59,358 nt of DNA, from the NCBI GenBank assembly GCA_021325385.1, contig JAJPHH010000014.1:1-59358 (forward strand). The letters are read 5' to 3'. Under the pieces are notes generated by a model. The model ran no database searches. It was not told the DNA's origin and saw nothing but the letters and a program-made list of their open reading frames with translations. Made by a program: the position numbers and the translations under genes. Positions 43,224-52,454 of this stretch are shown here, piece after piece. Origin of the DNA: Alphaproteobacteria bacterium. Lineage in GTDB: Bacteria; Pseudomonadota; Alphaproteobacteria; Rhizobiales; Beijerinckiaceae. The first letter of the stretch is position 1. Each line of letters starts with the position of its first letter.

Positions 43224-44195
43224 CTAGTTTAACGGTTGGGTAGAAAAACCTGCGCCAATCGACCCATAGAAATAGACAGCGTTGTTGCCAAACGAACTGA
43301 TGAACCCTCCGTTCGTCGCGCTGGTGACTGTGGTAATGCCGAAAAAGGTGGAGGCGTTCGCCGTGATTACGGTGTGTGCGCCGTCCGCAGATAGGCCGGT
43401 GGTCGAGTTGGATACGACGGCATGGTCGAGATCTATAGTGGTGGAATAGCCGCCGGTGCTCGGGCCGCTGGCCTGAACCGCCGTGCCTGCGGCGTTGAGA
43501 GTGCAGTCGGAGATGTTCACGTGCACCGCTTCTTCTCCGCTCGGAACAGGATCGACCCACCCGTCCGCGGTCACTCCTTCATTGATGTCGCATTGATCCT
43601 TGAGGTTCGCGAGCGCGAGCGCGCCCCCGAAGGGCTTCACAACGACGCCGCGGCCGCCGTTTTGGTAAATTCCGCCGCCCGAGACCTCTAAACCGACAAA
43701 GTTGTTGTTGCCGTTGTTCGGCGTGAAGTTCAGGCCGATTCCGGTGAAACCGAAGATTTCCGAGTTTGCGAGTAATAAACCGCTGCCGGAATTGAACTGG
43801 ATGCCGTTCTGCGCGACGCCGAGTCCTTCGATCGTTAGCCCCACCAGGCTGACATTGTCATTTGGCCCCGCATTGATCGTGACAGCGTTCTGGCCCGTGG
43901 TCGCTTGTTGCACGCCCGCCACGCCGACCCCGTCATTGCGGATCGTGACTGCAAACGCGATCGTCATCGCCCCATAGCCGGCCGGATTCAGCACATCGAT
44001 CTCGCCGCCGGGGGCGACGATGTTGTTCAGGACATATTGGAAGCTGCGGCAGGGGCTGGTCGGCGCGCCGCAGCCGGCGGCGTCGGTCCCGTGGCCGGAA
44101 ACCCAAGCGCGGTTGATCAAGGCATGAGCGGGCGTCGTCAGGCTCAGGACGAGGAAGACGCTCGCGAGGATCGACGGTGAAACAAGCTTGGACAT
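43224..44195 (-). CDS. Secreted beta-helix protein, paralogue 1
   Basis: 323 residues with a signal peptide (SILASVFLVLSLTTPAHA). The mature part is rich in short repeats of N, G, V, I and T, as in right-handed parallel beta-helix (pectin-lyase-like) proteins: GVGVAGVQQATTGQNAVTIN, GLTIEGLGVAQNGIQFNSGS, SEIFGFTGIGLNF. It shares the ALI-RAWVSGxGxDAAGCGAP start and the FSxQPL end with the next gene, so the two are tandem duplicates. No catalytic motif of a known pectinase is visible. It could bind or cut polysaccharide, or be a surface protein; both are guesses. Confidence 0.75.
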   Translation of the reverse strand: MSKLVSPSILASVFLVLSLTTPAHALINRAWVSGHGTDAAGCGAPTSPCRSFQYVLNNIVAPGGEIDVLNPAGYGAMTIAFAVTIRNDGVGVAGVQQATTGQNAVTINAGPNDNVSLVGLTIEGLGVAQNGIQFNSGSGLLLANSEIFGFTGIGLNFTPNNGNNNFVGLEVSGGGIYQNGGRGVVVKPFGGALALANLKDQCDINEGVTADGWVDPVPSGEEAVHVNISDCTLNAAGTAVQASGPSTGGYSTTIDLDHAVVSNSTTGLSADGAHTVITANASTFFGITTVTSATNGGFISSFGNNAVYFYGSIGAGFSTQPLN

Positions 44196-44213
44196 AGGAT
44201 TGCATCTCCGTGA

Positions 44214-45164
44214 TCAATGAAGAGGTTGGGGCGAGAACGCGGTGCCGAATGTCCCGTAACCGACGACTCCATTATTGCTGAATGTTGCGATGATCGCTCC
44301 GTTCGATGTGCTGCTGATCGTGGCGGCTCCTTCGATGAACGAAGCGTTCAATGCGATGAGCGCGTTCGCGCCGTCCGCCGATAACGTCGTCGTGTTGTTG
44401 AGCAGGGCGCTCTCGTCGATCATGACCGCTGCTTCACCGCTGGCCTCCACGGCGACTGCTGATGAGAATTCGATCGTGCAGTGGGATATGGTGGTCTGCG
44501 CCTTGCCGGCGGAACTCGCCGACCCGTCCACAGTGATACCGATGGGGCCTCTAACGAGAGTGCAATGATCCTGAAGATTCGCGTAGCCATTTGTACCGCC
44601 GGAGGGACGATTGACGACTTGGCCGCCGCCATTGCCGCCAATGCTGCCGCCGGAGATGATCAAAAAACTATTCGCGCCGCTGCCGTTGTTCGGGACGAAA
44701 TTCACCCCCACTCCCGCGAAGTTGGCAATGCTCAAACCCATGAGCCGAAGCACGTTGCCGGAATTGAACTGAATGCCGTTTTGAGCGACGCCCAATCCTT
44801 CGATCGTCAGGCCTTTCAGGTTGATCTTGTCGTTCGGCCCGGCGTTGATCGTGATGGCGTTCTGTCCTGCGGTCGCTTGCTGCACGCCCGCCGTGCCGAC
44901 GCCGTCGTTGATGATGCGCACCGCAAAGTTGATCGTCATCGGGCCATAGCCGGCCGGATCGAGCACGTCGATCTCGCCGCCGGGCGCGAGAATGTTGCTC
45001 AGGACATATTGGAAAGTGCGACACGCGTTGGTCGGCGCGCCGCAACCGGCGGCGTCGACGCCCTTGCCGGAAACCCAGGCGCGGGTGATCAAGGCATGCG
45101 CGGGCGTCGCCAAACCGATCGCGAGAACGGCGGCGACTGCAGAATAAAAGGCGGATTTGTTCAT
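44214..45164 (-). CDS. Secreted beta-helix protein, paralogue 2
   Basis: 316 residues, a duplicate of the gene at 43224-44195. It has a signal peptide ending THAL-type (GLATPAHA), the ITRAWVSGKGVDAAGCGAP start, long matched segments (GVGTAGVQQATAGQNAITINAGPND, GLTIEGLGVAQNGIQFNSGN) and the FSPQPLH end. The N-terminal halves are much more alike than the C-terminal halves, so the C-termini have diverged. It is 18 bp upstream of its paralogue and probably in the same transcript. The function is unknown. Confidence 0.75.
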   Translation of the reverse strand: MNKSAFYSAVAAVLAIGLATPAHALITRAWVSGKGVDAAGCGAPTNACRTFQYVLSNILAPGGEIDVLDPAGYGPMTINFAVRIINDGVGTAGVQQATAGQNAITINAGPNDKINLKGLTIEGLGVAQNGIQFNSGNVLRLMGLSIANFAGVGVNFVPNNGSGANSFLIISGGSIGGNGGGQVVNRPSGGTNGYANLQDHCTLVRGPIGITVDGSASSAGKAQTTISHCTIEFSSAVAVEASGEAAVMIDESALLNNTTTLSADGANALIALNASFIEGAATISSTSNGAIIATFSNNGVVGYGTFGTAFSPQPLH

Positions 45165-45201
45165 GACCGGCCCCTCTCCGGGAGTGCCCCGAGATCCGAA
45201 T

Positions 45202-45224
45202 GGCGCGGGCGCTTCATGGCTGGG
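45202..45224 (+). repeat. Direct repeat, copy 1 (flanks the hydrolase gene)
   Basis: The 23-bp segment GGCGCGGGCGCTTCATGGCTGGG recurs at 46360-46382 with one mismatch, in the same orientation, 1158 bp apart. The similarity fades gradually afterwards (CTCGxxCGxGT). The pair brackets the secreted hydrolase gene. Confidence 0.7.
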
Positions 45225-45324
45225 CGGAATCTCGGTCGGGTGCCGGGTCGCGCCGGCGTCTGCTGACGCCGGCGCAAAACGAGATCCGTTACGATCAGCC
45301 GCTAGCTGTTGCCCCGTCTTCCCT

Positions 45325-46170
45325 TCACTTCAAGTGAGCGGCGATGAATGCGTCGGCGCGCTGTTGGGCGTCCTGCGTCGCCTTTTCATCGTATTCCATG
45401 TGGTGCCCCGCGAAGTCGATCGGCTTCCCGAAATTCATTGTGAATGCGTGAGTATCGCCGGGATAGACGACGACATTGAAGTCCGCCTTGCCAGTCACAG
45501 CCTGACATTTCGCGGCCGGGGTCCAATCGTCCTTTTCGCCAATCAGGACGAGAACAGGAACAGAAGGGTCAACACCGTCAAAGCAGAATGGATAGTACGC
45601 GACGAGCCCGGCGACGCCTGCGTCCTGACTTGCCGGGTTCTTCTTATCGATCGCGGTGAGCGAGCCAATCGCACCAAAGGAATACCCCTGCAAGAATATG
45701 TGCTTCTGATCAATATCCGGCATGGCTTTGAGCGCACTTACCGCCGCGAGCGCATCTTTGCTCGTGCGCCCGAAATATTCCGGACCTTTGCTCGCCTTGG
45801 CTGGATCGGCGAGATCAGCGCACACGCCTTGCATTTCGCCGCGCGGGGTGAATGGATCGACAATCAGAGTGGCGACCCCCTTAGATTTATAATGCTCGAT
45901 GGCCGCCTTCTGCATTGCCCGATCCGCTTCGTTGTCGAGGCCTGCGCACCCGCTCAGATAAACGACGACGGGAAAGGGCCCTGCGCCAGAAGGTTTGAAC
46001 AGCGCGCCGGCAATCGCCTTGACCGCCGAATCGCTCACCGGAATCGAGACTACGTCCGTGTATCCGCCTCCCATTGGCGGCGCAGCGTCGGCTCGCGCTG
46101 CTGTAAGAAGCCCAATGGATGTGGCGATTGCCAGTGCAGCTAAGCTGAGAGACTTGGTAAAATCCGGCAT
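45325..46170 (-). CDS. Secreted dienelactone-hydrolase-like protein
   Basis: 281 residues with a signal peptide (LAALAIATSIGLLTAARADA). An alpha/beta-hydrolase fold is indicated by the nucleophile motif GYSFG, the acid in LIGEKDDWTP and the His in VVVYPGDTHAF. The early VVVYLSGCAG forms the oxyanion region. It resembles the dienelactone hydrolase family but is exported, so it probably cleaves esters outside the cytoplasm. It is on the same strand as the two beta-helix genes, about 160 bp upstream of them, bracketed by a direct repeat. Confidence 0.82.
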   Translation of the reverse strand: MPDFTKSLSLAALAIATSIGLLTAARADAAPPMGGGYTDVVSIPVSDSAVKAIAGALFKPSGAGPFPVVVYLSGCAGLDNEADRAMQKAAIEHYKSKGVATLIVDPFTPRGEMQGVCADLADPAKASKGPEYFGRTSKDALAAVSALKAMPDIDQKHIFLQGYSFGAIGSLTAIDKKNPASQDAGVAGLVAYYPFCFDGVDPSVPVLVLIGEKDDWTPAAKCQAVTGKADFNVVVYPGDTHAFTMNFGKPIDFAGHHMEYDEKATQDAQQRADAFIAAHLK

Positions 46171-46359
46171 AGAAACCCCCGTTATTTCATGACGGAACTG
46201 GCGTGAATGCGAACCGTGGGCATAGTCCTGAAATAAATGCTAATTTTGATCATGACCGGGCCTGTCCGGTCTGTGTTGGGAACTGAGGGCCCGATGCTAG
46301 GCTTGCTTTTTCGGAAGAAGAACCCCCAAATGGGGGCGCCGAAAGAGACCGGCGCGGCT

Positions 46360-46382
46360 GGCGCGGGCGTTTCATGGCTGGG
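46360..46382 (+). repeat. Direct repeat, copy 2 (flanks the hydrolase gene)
   Basis: Second copy of the 23-bp direct repeat (22 of 23 match copy 1 at 45202-45224). It overlaps the start of the first broken LuxR fragment at 46374. Confidence 0.7.
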
Positions 46383-46703
46383 TGGGCACTCGACCGAGTT
46401 GCGGAGCGGCTAGCAGGCGGCGCTGGACGCGTCGCTCTGGCCGGATGTCCTTGCCGACCTCAGCGCCGAGGCCGGCGCAAAGGGCGCCGTCCTAGTCTCC
46501 ACCGACAAGCGCATGCCGGGGGCGTTCCCGTCGCGCCGATGTTCGACGACTATTTCAGAAACGGCTGGAGCCAACGCGACGTGAGGGCCGAACGCGGCGT
46601 GCCGCTTGTGTTGAAGCACGGCGTCGCGTCCGATAGCCAATTCATGACGAAACTCCAAGACGAGTTGGCGGCGCGCCTGCTGTCGGAGAAATATCCGCCG
46701 TAG
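46374..46703 (+). pseudogene. Broken LuxR-type regulator, fragment 1
   Basis: Two frames together give the N-terminal part of a LuxR-type regulator: QAALDASLWPDVLADLSAEAGAKGAVLVSTDKRMPG in frame 46411, then VPVAPMFDDYFRNGWSQRDVRAERGVPLVLKHGVASDSQFMT in the frame of 46374. The latter runs on to TAG at 46701-46703. The DNA-binding C-terminus is missing. It lies just upstream of the larger LuxR gene at 46734, so it may be the remnant of a duplicated neighbour. Confidence 0.55.
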
Positions 46704-46733
46704 CTGGGGTTCATGAAGGCCGGGGAGAAAGCG

Positions 46734-47864
46734 ATGGACTCGATCATCCGCCGAGCATTCGAATATACGGAGCTTCTATACGCTTCCATCACGGATGCGG
46801 CGGGTTGGCCGATCTTCCTCGGCAAGGTCTCTGAAGAATTCCAAGACGCTTCGGTCGCGCTTTGGCACTCGGATAACAGAGACTCTCAATTCAACATTTC
46901 CGAATATGTCCGGTACGAGCCGCGCTCGATGTCGTCCCTGGCCGAGCACTATTACCACATCAATCCCTGGGTGCAAAAAGAAGCTCCTGAAGCCGAGCGG
47001 CGTCCTCCATAGAACGGAAGAGCTGTATCCCGAAAACGAATTGACGAAGACCGAGTTCTACAGCGATTGGCTGCGGCCGCAGGATTTGTTCAAGGGATTC
47101 GGCATCAGCATTTTCAACGATCGGCGTTTCAGCTTTCTCAGCATCGTTCGGTCCGCCAAAGCCGGAGCGCCGTCCGAGGAGGAGCTTCGGCTCTTGGAGG
47201 TGCTCGCGCCGCACGTACAACGCGCCCTCCAGCTTCACGAACAGTTCGTCCCGGCCCGCTTGTCGAACGAATCCGTCGATACGGTCCTCGATCGACTGCC
47301 GTTCGGCTTTGTCGCGATCGGGCGAAATCGCGCCGTCGTCCACAAGAACAGAATAGCCGCGCAAATCAGCGCAAAGGGCGACGGTTTTCGGATCGACCGC
47401 GAGGGGCTGTGCCGCGCCGGCACCAACGGCGAACAAAAGCGCTTCGCGGCGCTCCTCGACGACGCGCTTGGCCTGGACCCGCAGCCGGGCCCTCGCGCCG
47501 GCGGCGTGACGTCGGCCAGCCGCCCCCCCCCCGCGCGCCTTACTCGATACTGATCGCGCCATTGCCGACGCCGAGATTCGATATTGGCGCGAGGCGCGCC
47601 GCGGCGATGGTCCTGATTTCCGATCCGGATATGCGCCCGCCGGCGCCCGACGACCTGCTGCGTCGGCTCTACGGCCTGACGGCGGCGGAAATCAAAGTCA
47701 CGCTCAAGCTGGCGCAAGGCGTCAATCTGCACGCCGCTAGCGAGGAGCTGGGCATCCGCTACGAGACCGCCCGCTCATACTTAAAATCGGTATTTTTGAA
47801 GACGAGTACGCATGGACAAGGTGAGTTGGTCGCGCTGATTGGACGGCTATCGGCATTTTCGTGA
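46734..47864 (+). pseudogene. LuxR-type regulator with two compensating frameshifts
   Basis: The N-terminal part (MDSIIRRAFEYTELLYASITD ... INPWVQK) is in one frame to about 46980. It switches +1 at the A5 run (GTGCAAAAAGAAG) to KKLLKPSGVLHRTEELYPENELTKTEFYSDWL ... ALDPQPGPRAGG-type sequence, up to the C10 run at 47523-47532. It then returns to the first frame for APYSILIAPLPTPRFDIG and the LuxR helix-turn-helix (LYGLTAAEIKVTLKLAQGVNLHAASEELGIRYETARSYLKSV). The span is exactly 377 codons, so the net shift is zero. If repaired it would be about 376 residues with an N-terminal sensing domain and a C-terminal DNA-binding domain. Confidence 0.7.
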
Positions 47865-48000
47865 AACGGATGGGCGTTTAGCGCGTTTTGGCGTTCTTCG
47901 TTAAAACGATCAAACCTTCCGACGTCGGCAGCGGAAGGACAGAGCCGCGGCGGAAAAGTCTGTGATCCCAAAACAAGGAGAGGCAGGGTCGCTCCTCGCC

Positions 48001-48843
48001 CTATCCCGGCAATGCCGCGCCGCTCGAGCTTTCTTCAGCGCGGCGCAGGCGCTCGAAGCGCCTGACGCTGAACGGGATCGCCGCCAGATAGGCGAGCGTC
48101 ATCGCCGCCAACATCTCCATCGGGAAATTGACCAGGAGGAGAATGCCCGCGACCAGCGCGAAGAGCACCACGGCGACATATTCGCGCGGCACCCGGCCGA
48201 CGACCTTTCCCGAAAAATGCGGCACGCGGCTCGCCATCAGCAGCGCGACGATCAGCACGTAGGCGATCTCGATCGGCGCCGAGGCGGGCGAGACGGGGAC
48301 GTGCAGAAGCGAGAGATGGAGATAGATCGGCAACAGGGCGACAATCGCGCCGGCCGGCGCCGGCATGCCGACGAAGAAGGAATTCTGCCAGGCCGGCCGA
48401 TCGGGATCGTCGATCATCACGTTGAATCGCGCCAACCGCAGCGCGCAGGCGATGGCGAAGATCAGCGCCGCGACCCAGCCGAGGCTCGGCATCTGATGAA
48501 GGCCGAACACGTAAAGGAGCAGCGCCGGAGCGACGCCGAAATCGACGAAATCGGCCAGTGAATCAAGCTCCGCGCCGAAACGCGAGGCGCCTTTCAGCGC
48601 GCGGGCGATGCGCCCGTCGAGCCCGTCGAGCACCGCCGCGATCGCGATCGCCATCACCGCCCATTCGATATGGGCTTCGAAGGCGAAGCGGATGGCGGTG
48701 AGGCCCAGGCACAGCGCCAACAGCGTCACCAGATTCGGAATCAACAAACGCAGCGGCACGCCGCGAAAGCGACGCTGCGGCCTGAGGGGCGGCGCGCCTT
48801 GCAAGGGCGTTCGGTCGGGGCCGCTGGGAAAGGAAGCGTCCAT
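48001..48843 (-). CDS. pssA: CDP-diacylglycerol-serine O-phosphatidyltransferase
   Basis: Makes phosphatidylserine in the inner membrane. The 280-residue membrane protein has NLVTLLALCLGLTAIRFAFE and the CDP-alcohol phosphotransferase motif DGLDGRIARAL ... GAELDSLADFVDFGVAP. It starts 3 bp after the psd stop, so the two genes are an operon for phosphatidylethanolamine synthesis. Confidence 0.94.
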   Translation of the reverse strand: MDASFPSGPDRTPLQGAPPLRPQRRFRGVPLRLLIPNLVTLLALCLGLTAIRFAFEAHIEWAVMAIAIAAVLDGLDGRIARALKGASRFGAELDSLADFVDFGVAPALLLYVFGLHQMPSLGWVAALIFAIACALRLARFNVMIDDPDRPAWQNSFFVGMPAPAGAIVALLPIYLHLSLLHVPVSPASAPIEIAYVLIVALLMASRVPHFSGKVVGRVPREYVAVVLFALVAGILLLVNFPMEMLAAMTLAYLAAIPFSVRRFERLRRAEESSSGAALPG

Positions 48844-48846
48844 ACC

Positions 48847-49545
48847 TCAACTCTGGCGGAAGACCCGGAGCGGCTCGACGAGCTTCATATCGGCGATCAC
48901 CGTCTCGCCGGCGATGGCCCGCGAATTGAGCCCGACCAGGATTTGCGCGCCGTCCGGCAGATAGACGTCGACGCGCGAGCCGAACCGGATCAAGCCGAAC
49001 CGATCGCCCGCGCTCAAGGTCGTTCCTTCGTTAACGAAACAGACGATGCGCCGCGCGATCAGGCCGGCGATTTGAACGACGCCGAAAGTTCCAGATGGCC
49101 CTTCGATGACGACGCCATTGCGCTCATTGTCCTCGCTCGCCTTGTCGAGATCGGCGTTGAGGAACAGGCCGGGCTTGTACGCAACCCGCGTCACTCGCCC
49201 GGCGACGGGGGCTCGATTCACATGACAATCGAACACAGACATGAAGATCGAGACGCGCGGCAGCGGCCGGTCGCCGAGGCCGAGCTCCGGCGGCGGCGCC
49301 GCCGGTCCGGCGAAACTGACGACGCCGTCCGCGGGCGCGACGACCAAGCCCTCGCGCCACGGCGTCACGCGCTGCGGATCACGGAAGAAATAGGCGCACC
49401 ACACAGTGAGCACGGCGGCGATCCAACCCAGCGGACTCCACAGCCAGTCGAGCGCGATCGTCGCGACGAAGAACACCGCGATGAACACATAGCCTTCGGG
49501 ATGGATCGGCGCGAATTGCCGACGGATTGAATCAAAGACGGACAT
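48847..49545 (-). CDS. psd: Phosphatidylserine decarboxylase
   Basis: Makes phosphatidylethanolamine. The 232-residue protein is the short alphaproteobacterial form. [40 protein letters not shown] and the self-processing site in [13 protein letters not shown] (cleavage at Gly-Ser gives the pyruvoyl cofactor) are present. An N-terminal membrane segment ([16 protein letters not shown]) anchors it. It is upstream of pssA. Confidence 0.94.
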   Translation of the reverse strand: MSVFDSIRRQFAPIHPEGYVFIAVFFVATIALDWLWSPLGWIAAVLTVWCAYFFRDPQRVTPWREGLVVAPADGVVSFAGPAAPPPELGLGDRPLPRVSIFMSVFDCHVNRAPVAGRVTRVAYKPGLFLNADLDKASEDNERNGVVIEGPSGTFGVVQIAGLIARRIVCFVNEGTTLSAGDRFGLIRFGSRVDVYLPDGAQILVGLNSRAIAGETVIADMKLVEPLRVFRQS

Positions 49546-49643
49546 GGGCGCCTATTGTCTCAAGCGTTGCGGCCTTTTGGCGCCGATGGCGGGAAAAGTC
49601 GATTGCCGAATGGCGGGACGGGCGGACCAGCCCACATTCGCCT

Positions 49644-51578
49644 TCACGCCTCTTCTTTTTCGATCGGCGGCGCCGTGCTGGACCGCGCGCCGCCGATCGC
49701 CTCCGCCTCTTCGCGCGCCTCGATCTCGCCGGCGCGGCGCAACGTCTCCTCGGCTGCGTCGACCTCGCGCTGCCGGCTCCAGAGCGCGGCGTAGAGGCCG
49801 CCTTTGGCGAGCAACTCCTCGTGGCGGCCGCGCTCGGCGATGACGCCCTTGTCGAGCACGAGAATTTCGTCGGCGTGAATCACCGTCGACAGGCGATGCG
49901 CGATGATCAGGGTCGTGCGCCCCTTCGAGACGCGCTCGAGCGCCGCCTGAATTTCGCGTTCGGTGAAACTGTCGAGCGCCGAGGTCGCTTCGTCGAGGAC
50001 CAGAATGGGCGGCCCTTTGAGGATGGTGCGGGCGATGGCGACGCGCTGCTTCTCACCGCCCGATAATTTGAGGCCGCGCTCGCCGACCTGCGCCTCGTAG
50101 CCCAGCGGCAAGGCGCGAATGAAGGCGTCGATCTGCGCGTTCGCCGCAGCCGCTGATATTTCCGGCCGGCCGGCCCCGTCGCGGCCATAGCCGATATTAT
50201 AGGCGATCGTATCATTGAACAGTACGGTGTCCTGCGGCACCATGCCGATCGCCGCGCGCAACGATTTCTGGGTGACGCGCGAAATGTCCTGGCCATCGAT
50301 CGTGATGCGGCCGGAACTCGGCTCATAAAAGCGAAACAGCAGCCGCGAAATGGTCGACTTGCCCGCTCCTGACGGCCCGACAATGGCGATCGTATGGCCG
50401 GCCGGCGCTTCGAAGGAGACGCCGCGCAGAATTTTCCGCTCCGGATCGTAATTGAAATGCACGTCCTCGAAACGGACCGCGCCTCTCGTCACCTTGAGCG
50501 GCGCCGCGCCCGCCGCGTCCTTTATCTCGGCGTGTTCGGCGAGGATGCCGAACATCGCTTCGATGTCGACGATCGCCTGCCGGATCTCGCGATAGACCAT
50601 GCCCATGAAATTGAGCGGTTGATAGAGTTGCAGCATCATCAGATTGATCAGCGCGAAATCGCCGACCGTGTTGCGGCCGGCGCGGATGCCCTGGACGCAC
50701 ATCAGGATCGCGGCGACGAGCCCGACGGTGAAAATGACCGCTTGGCCGGCGTTGAGCACGGCGAGCGACACATAGGTTTTCACGCTCATCCGCTCGTAGC
50801 GAGCCATGGACTTGTCGTAGCGCGCCGCCTCGCGCGCCTCGGCGCCGAAATATTTCACCGTCTCGTAGTTCAGCAAACTGTCGATCGCCTTGGTGTTGGC
50901 GTCGGTGTCGCTCTCGTTCATCGAGCGGCGGATCGCGATCCGCCAATTCGTCGCGACCGTCGTGTAGGCCATGTAGGCCGCGATCATCGCCGAGACCGCG
51001 ACGACGTAGCGCCAATCGAACGAGACCATGAACGCGGCGACGACGAAGGCGAATTCGACGATCGTCGGAACCGCGGTCAGCATCGAGGTTCGGATGATCG
51101 TCTCGATCGCGTTGCGGCCGCGTTCGAGAACGCGGGTCAGGCCGCCGGTCTTGCGCTCCAGATGAAAGCGCAGCGACAGCGAATGGAGATGGACGAAGAC
51201 TTCGACCGCGAGGCGGCGCACCGCGTTCATGGCGACAGCGGCGAAGAGCGCGTCGCGCGCCTGCGTGAACAGGGCCATCAGCACGCGCAGCGCGCCGTAA
51301 GCAATGGTCAGGGCGACGATTCCGGTCAGAACCTTGGGCAGCGGCAATTTGTCGGCGGCGGCTTGGCCCGCCAAGGCGTCGGTCGCCCATTTGAACGCGT
51401 AAGGAACGGCGACCGTGACGGCCTTGGCCGCGATCATCAGCGCGATCGCCAAGACGACGCGCAATTTCAGATCGGCCCGGTCCTTCGGCCAGATGTAGGG
51501 CCACAATTGCCGCGCGGTCGTCGCCAGCGTCGCACGCGGCGGCGCCGGTTGAAAGTTCGAAGGTTTCGATTGCAGCAT
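49644..51578 (-). CDS. Atm1-type ABC exporter
   Basis: A 644-residue half-transporter with six membrane helices (residues about 50-340) and an ATPase domain. Walker A is GPSGAGKST, the signature LSGGEKQRVAIARTIL, Walker B ILVLDEATSALD and the switch IIAHRLSTV. LNYETVKYFGAEAREAARYDKSM is the family marker of the Atm1/HMT1 group, which exports glutathione-linked compounds or heavy metals. It works as a homodimer. The gene order with psd-pssA is shared with other Hyphomicrobiales as I recall. Confidence 0.9.
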   Translation of the reverse strand: MLQSKPSNFQPAPPRATLATTARQLWPYIWPKDRADLKLRVVLAIALMIAAKAVTVAVPYAFKWATDALAGQAAADKLPLPKVLTGIVALTIAYGALRVLMALFTQARDALFAAVAMNAVRRLAVEVFVHLHSLSLRFHLERKTGGLTRVLERGRNAIETIIRTSMLTAVPTIVEFAFVVAAFMVSFDWRYVVAVSAMIAAYMAYTTVATNWRIAIRRSMNESDTDANTKAIDSLLNYETVKYFGAEAREAARYDKSMARYERMSVKTYVSLAVLNAGQAVIFTVGLVAAILMCVQGIRAGRNTVGDFALINLMMLQLYQPLNFMGMVYREIRQAIVDIEAMFGILAEHAEIKDAAGAAPLKVTRGAVRFEDVHFNYDPERKILRGVSFEAPAGHTIAIVGPSGAGKSTISRLLFRFYEPSSGRITIDGQDISRVTQKSLRAAIGMVPQDTVLFNDTIAYNIGYGRDGAGRPEISAAAANAQIDAFIRALPLGYEAQVGERGLKLSGGEKQRVAIARTILKGPPILVLDEATSALDSFTEREIQAALERVSKGRTTLIIAHRLSTVIHADEILVLDKGVIAERGRHEELLAKGGLYAALWSRQREVDAAEETLRRAGEIEAREEAEAIGGARSSTAPPIEKEEA

Positions 51579-51976
51579 TTCGGCCCGCGGCTAAGAATAT
51601 TGACGCTGCAATATAGGGCGCTGGCGCCGCGGCCGCATCCCCGTAGGCCGGCCGGGCGAGCAAAATGAGCCGAAACGGCAATATTGAACGTGCTTGCAGT
51701 CTCGAAATCCGACCAAGCTTGCTATACTGATGTTCCGGGGGCCGAATCTGCCGGAAGTGGTTTTGCAAAGATAAGTTTAAGCCCGACCCGATAGAATATC
51801 TAAGGTTCTTCTCTATTGTTCTTGCCGACGCCATTCTTTGCGCTTATGGTTTTTCGAAGTGAGCGTTCGTGCGACTCTTCAAGTTCAAGGGTCGAAACCG
51901 CTCGACGAGGAGGCCAAGCGCAGTTTTGCCGCAAGCTAACGCGCAAGCCGCAAGATTAGCGGGGAGCGTCAATGAC
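51579..51976 (+). promoter_or_regulatory. Long leader of mucR
   Basis: 398 bp between the Atm1 gene start and the mucR start, AT-richer than its surroundings (for example TAGAATATCTAAGG near 51791-51804). MucR proteins commonly bind AT-rich upstream sites of their own gene, so this region probably holds the promoter and autoregulatory sites. The exact sites are not defined. The open frame that reaches into it has no family similarity. Confidence 0.5.
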
Positions 51977-52393
51977 ATGTCAGAGACGTTGAATTATATT
52001 GAACTGGCGGCGGAAATAGTTTCCGCTTATGTGTCCAATAATTCGGTGCCGGCGAGCGATCTTCCTGGATTGCTGAGCGACGTCCATTCGGCGCTGATGC
52101 GGGTCTCGACCGGCGCGGCGCCGGCGGTCCCCGAAGCAGCCAAGCCGGCGGTGCCGCCCAAGAAGTCGGTCACCAACGACTATATCGTCTGCCTCGAAGA
52201 CGGACGGAAATTCAAGTCGCTGAAGCGGCATTTGCGCACGCAATACAATATGTCGCCGGAACAGTACCGCGAGAAATGGAGCCTGCCGCCCGATTATCCG
52301 ATGGTCGCGCCGGCTTACGCCAAGGCGCGCTCGGCCTTGGCCAAACAGATGGGCCTCGGCCAGCAGCGTCGCCGCGCCGGCAAACGCGCCTAG
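51977..52393 (+). CDS. mucR: MucR/Ros family transcriptional regulator
   Basis: A 138-residue zinc-finger regulator that controls exopolysaccharide and many other genes in rhizobia. [22 protein letters not shown] is the N-terminal dimer region; [44 protein letters not shown] is the C-terminal Ros-type finger and DNA-binding part. ATG 51977 is preceded by GGGGAGCG; the upstream frame lacks similarity. It is likely autoregulated. Confidence 0.94.
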   Translation: MSETLNYIELAAEIVSAYVSNNSVPASDLPGLLSDVHSALMRVSTGAAPAVPEAAKPAVPPKKSVTNDYIVCLEDGRKFKSLKRHLRTQYNMSPEQYREKWSLPPDYPMVAPAYAKARSALAKQMGLGQQRRRAGKRA

Positions 52394-52454
52394 ACGCATA
52401 AGCGCGGGCGCGCCGCCCGCTTGACCTTTGGCCGCAGCGAGCGCCACTAGGCCC

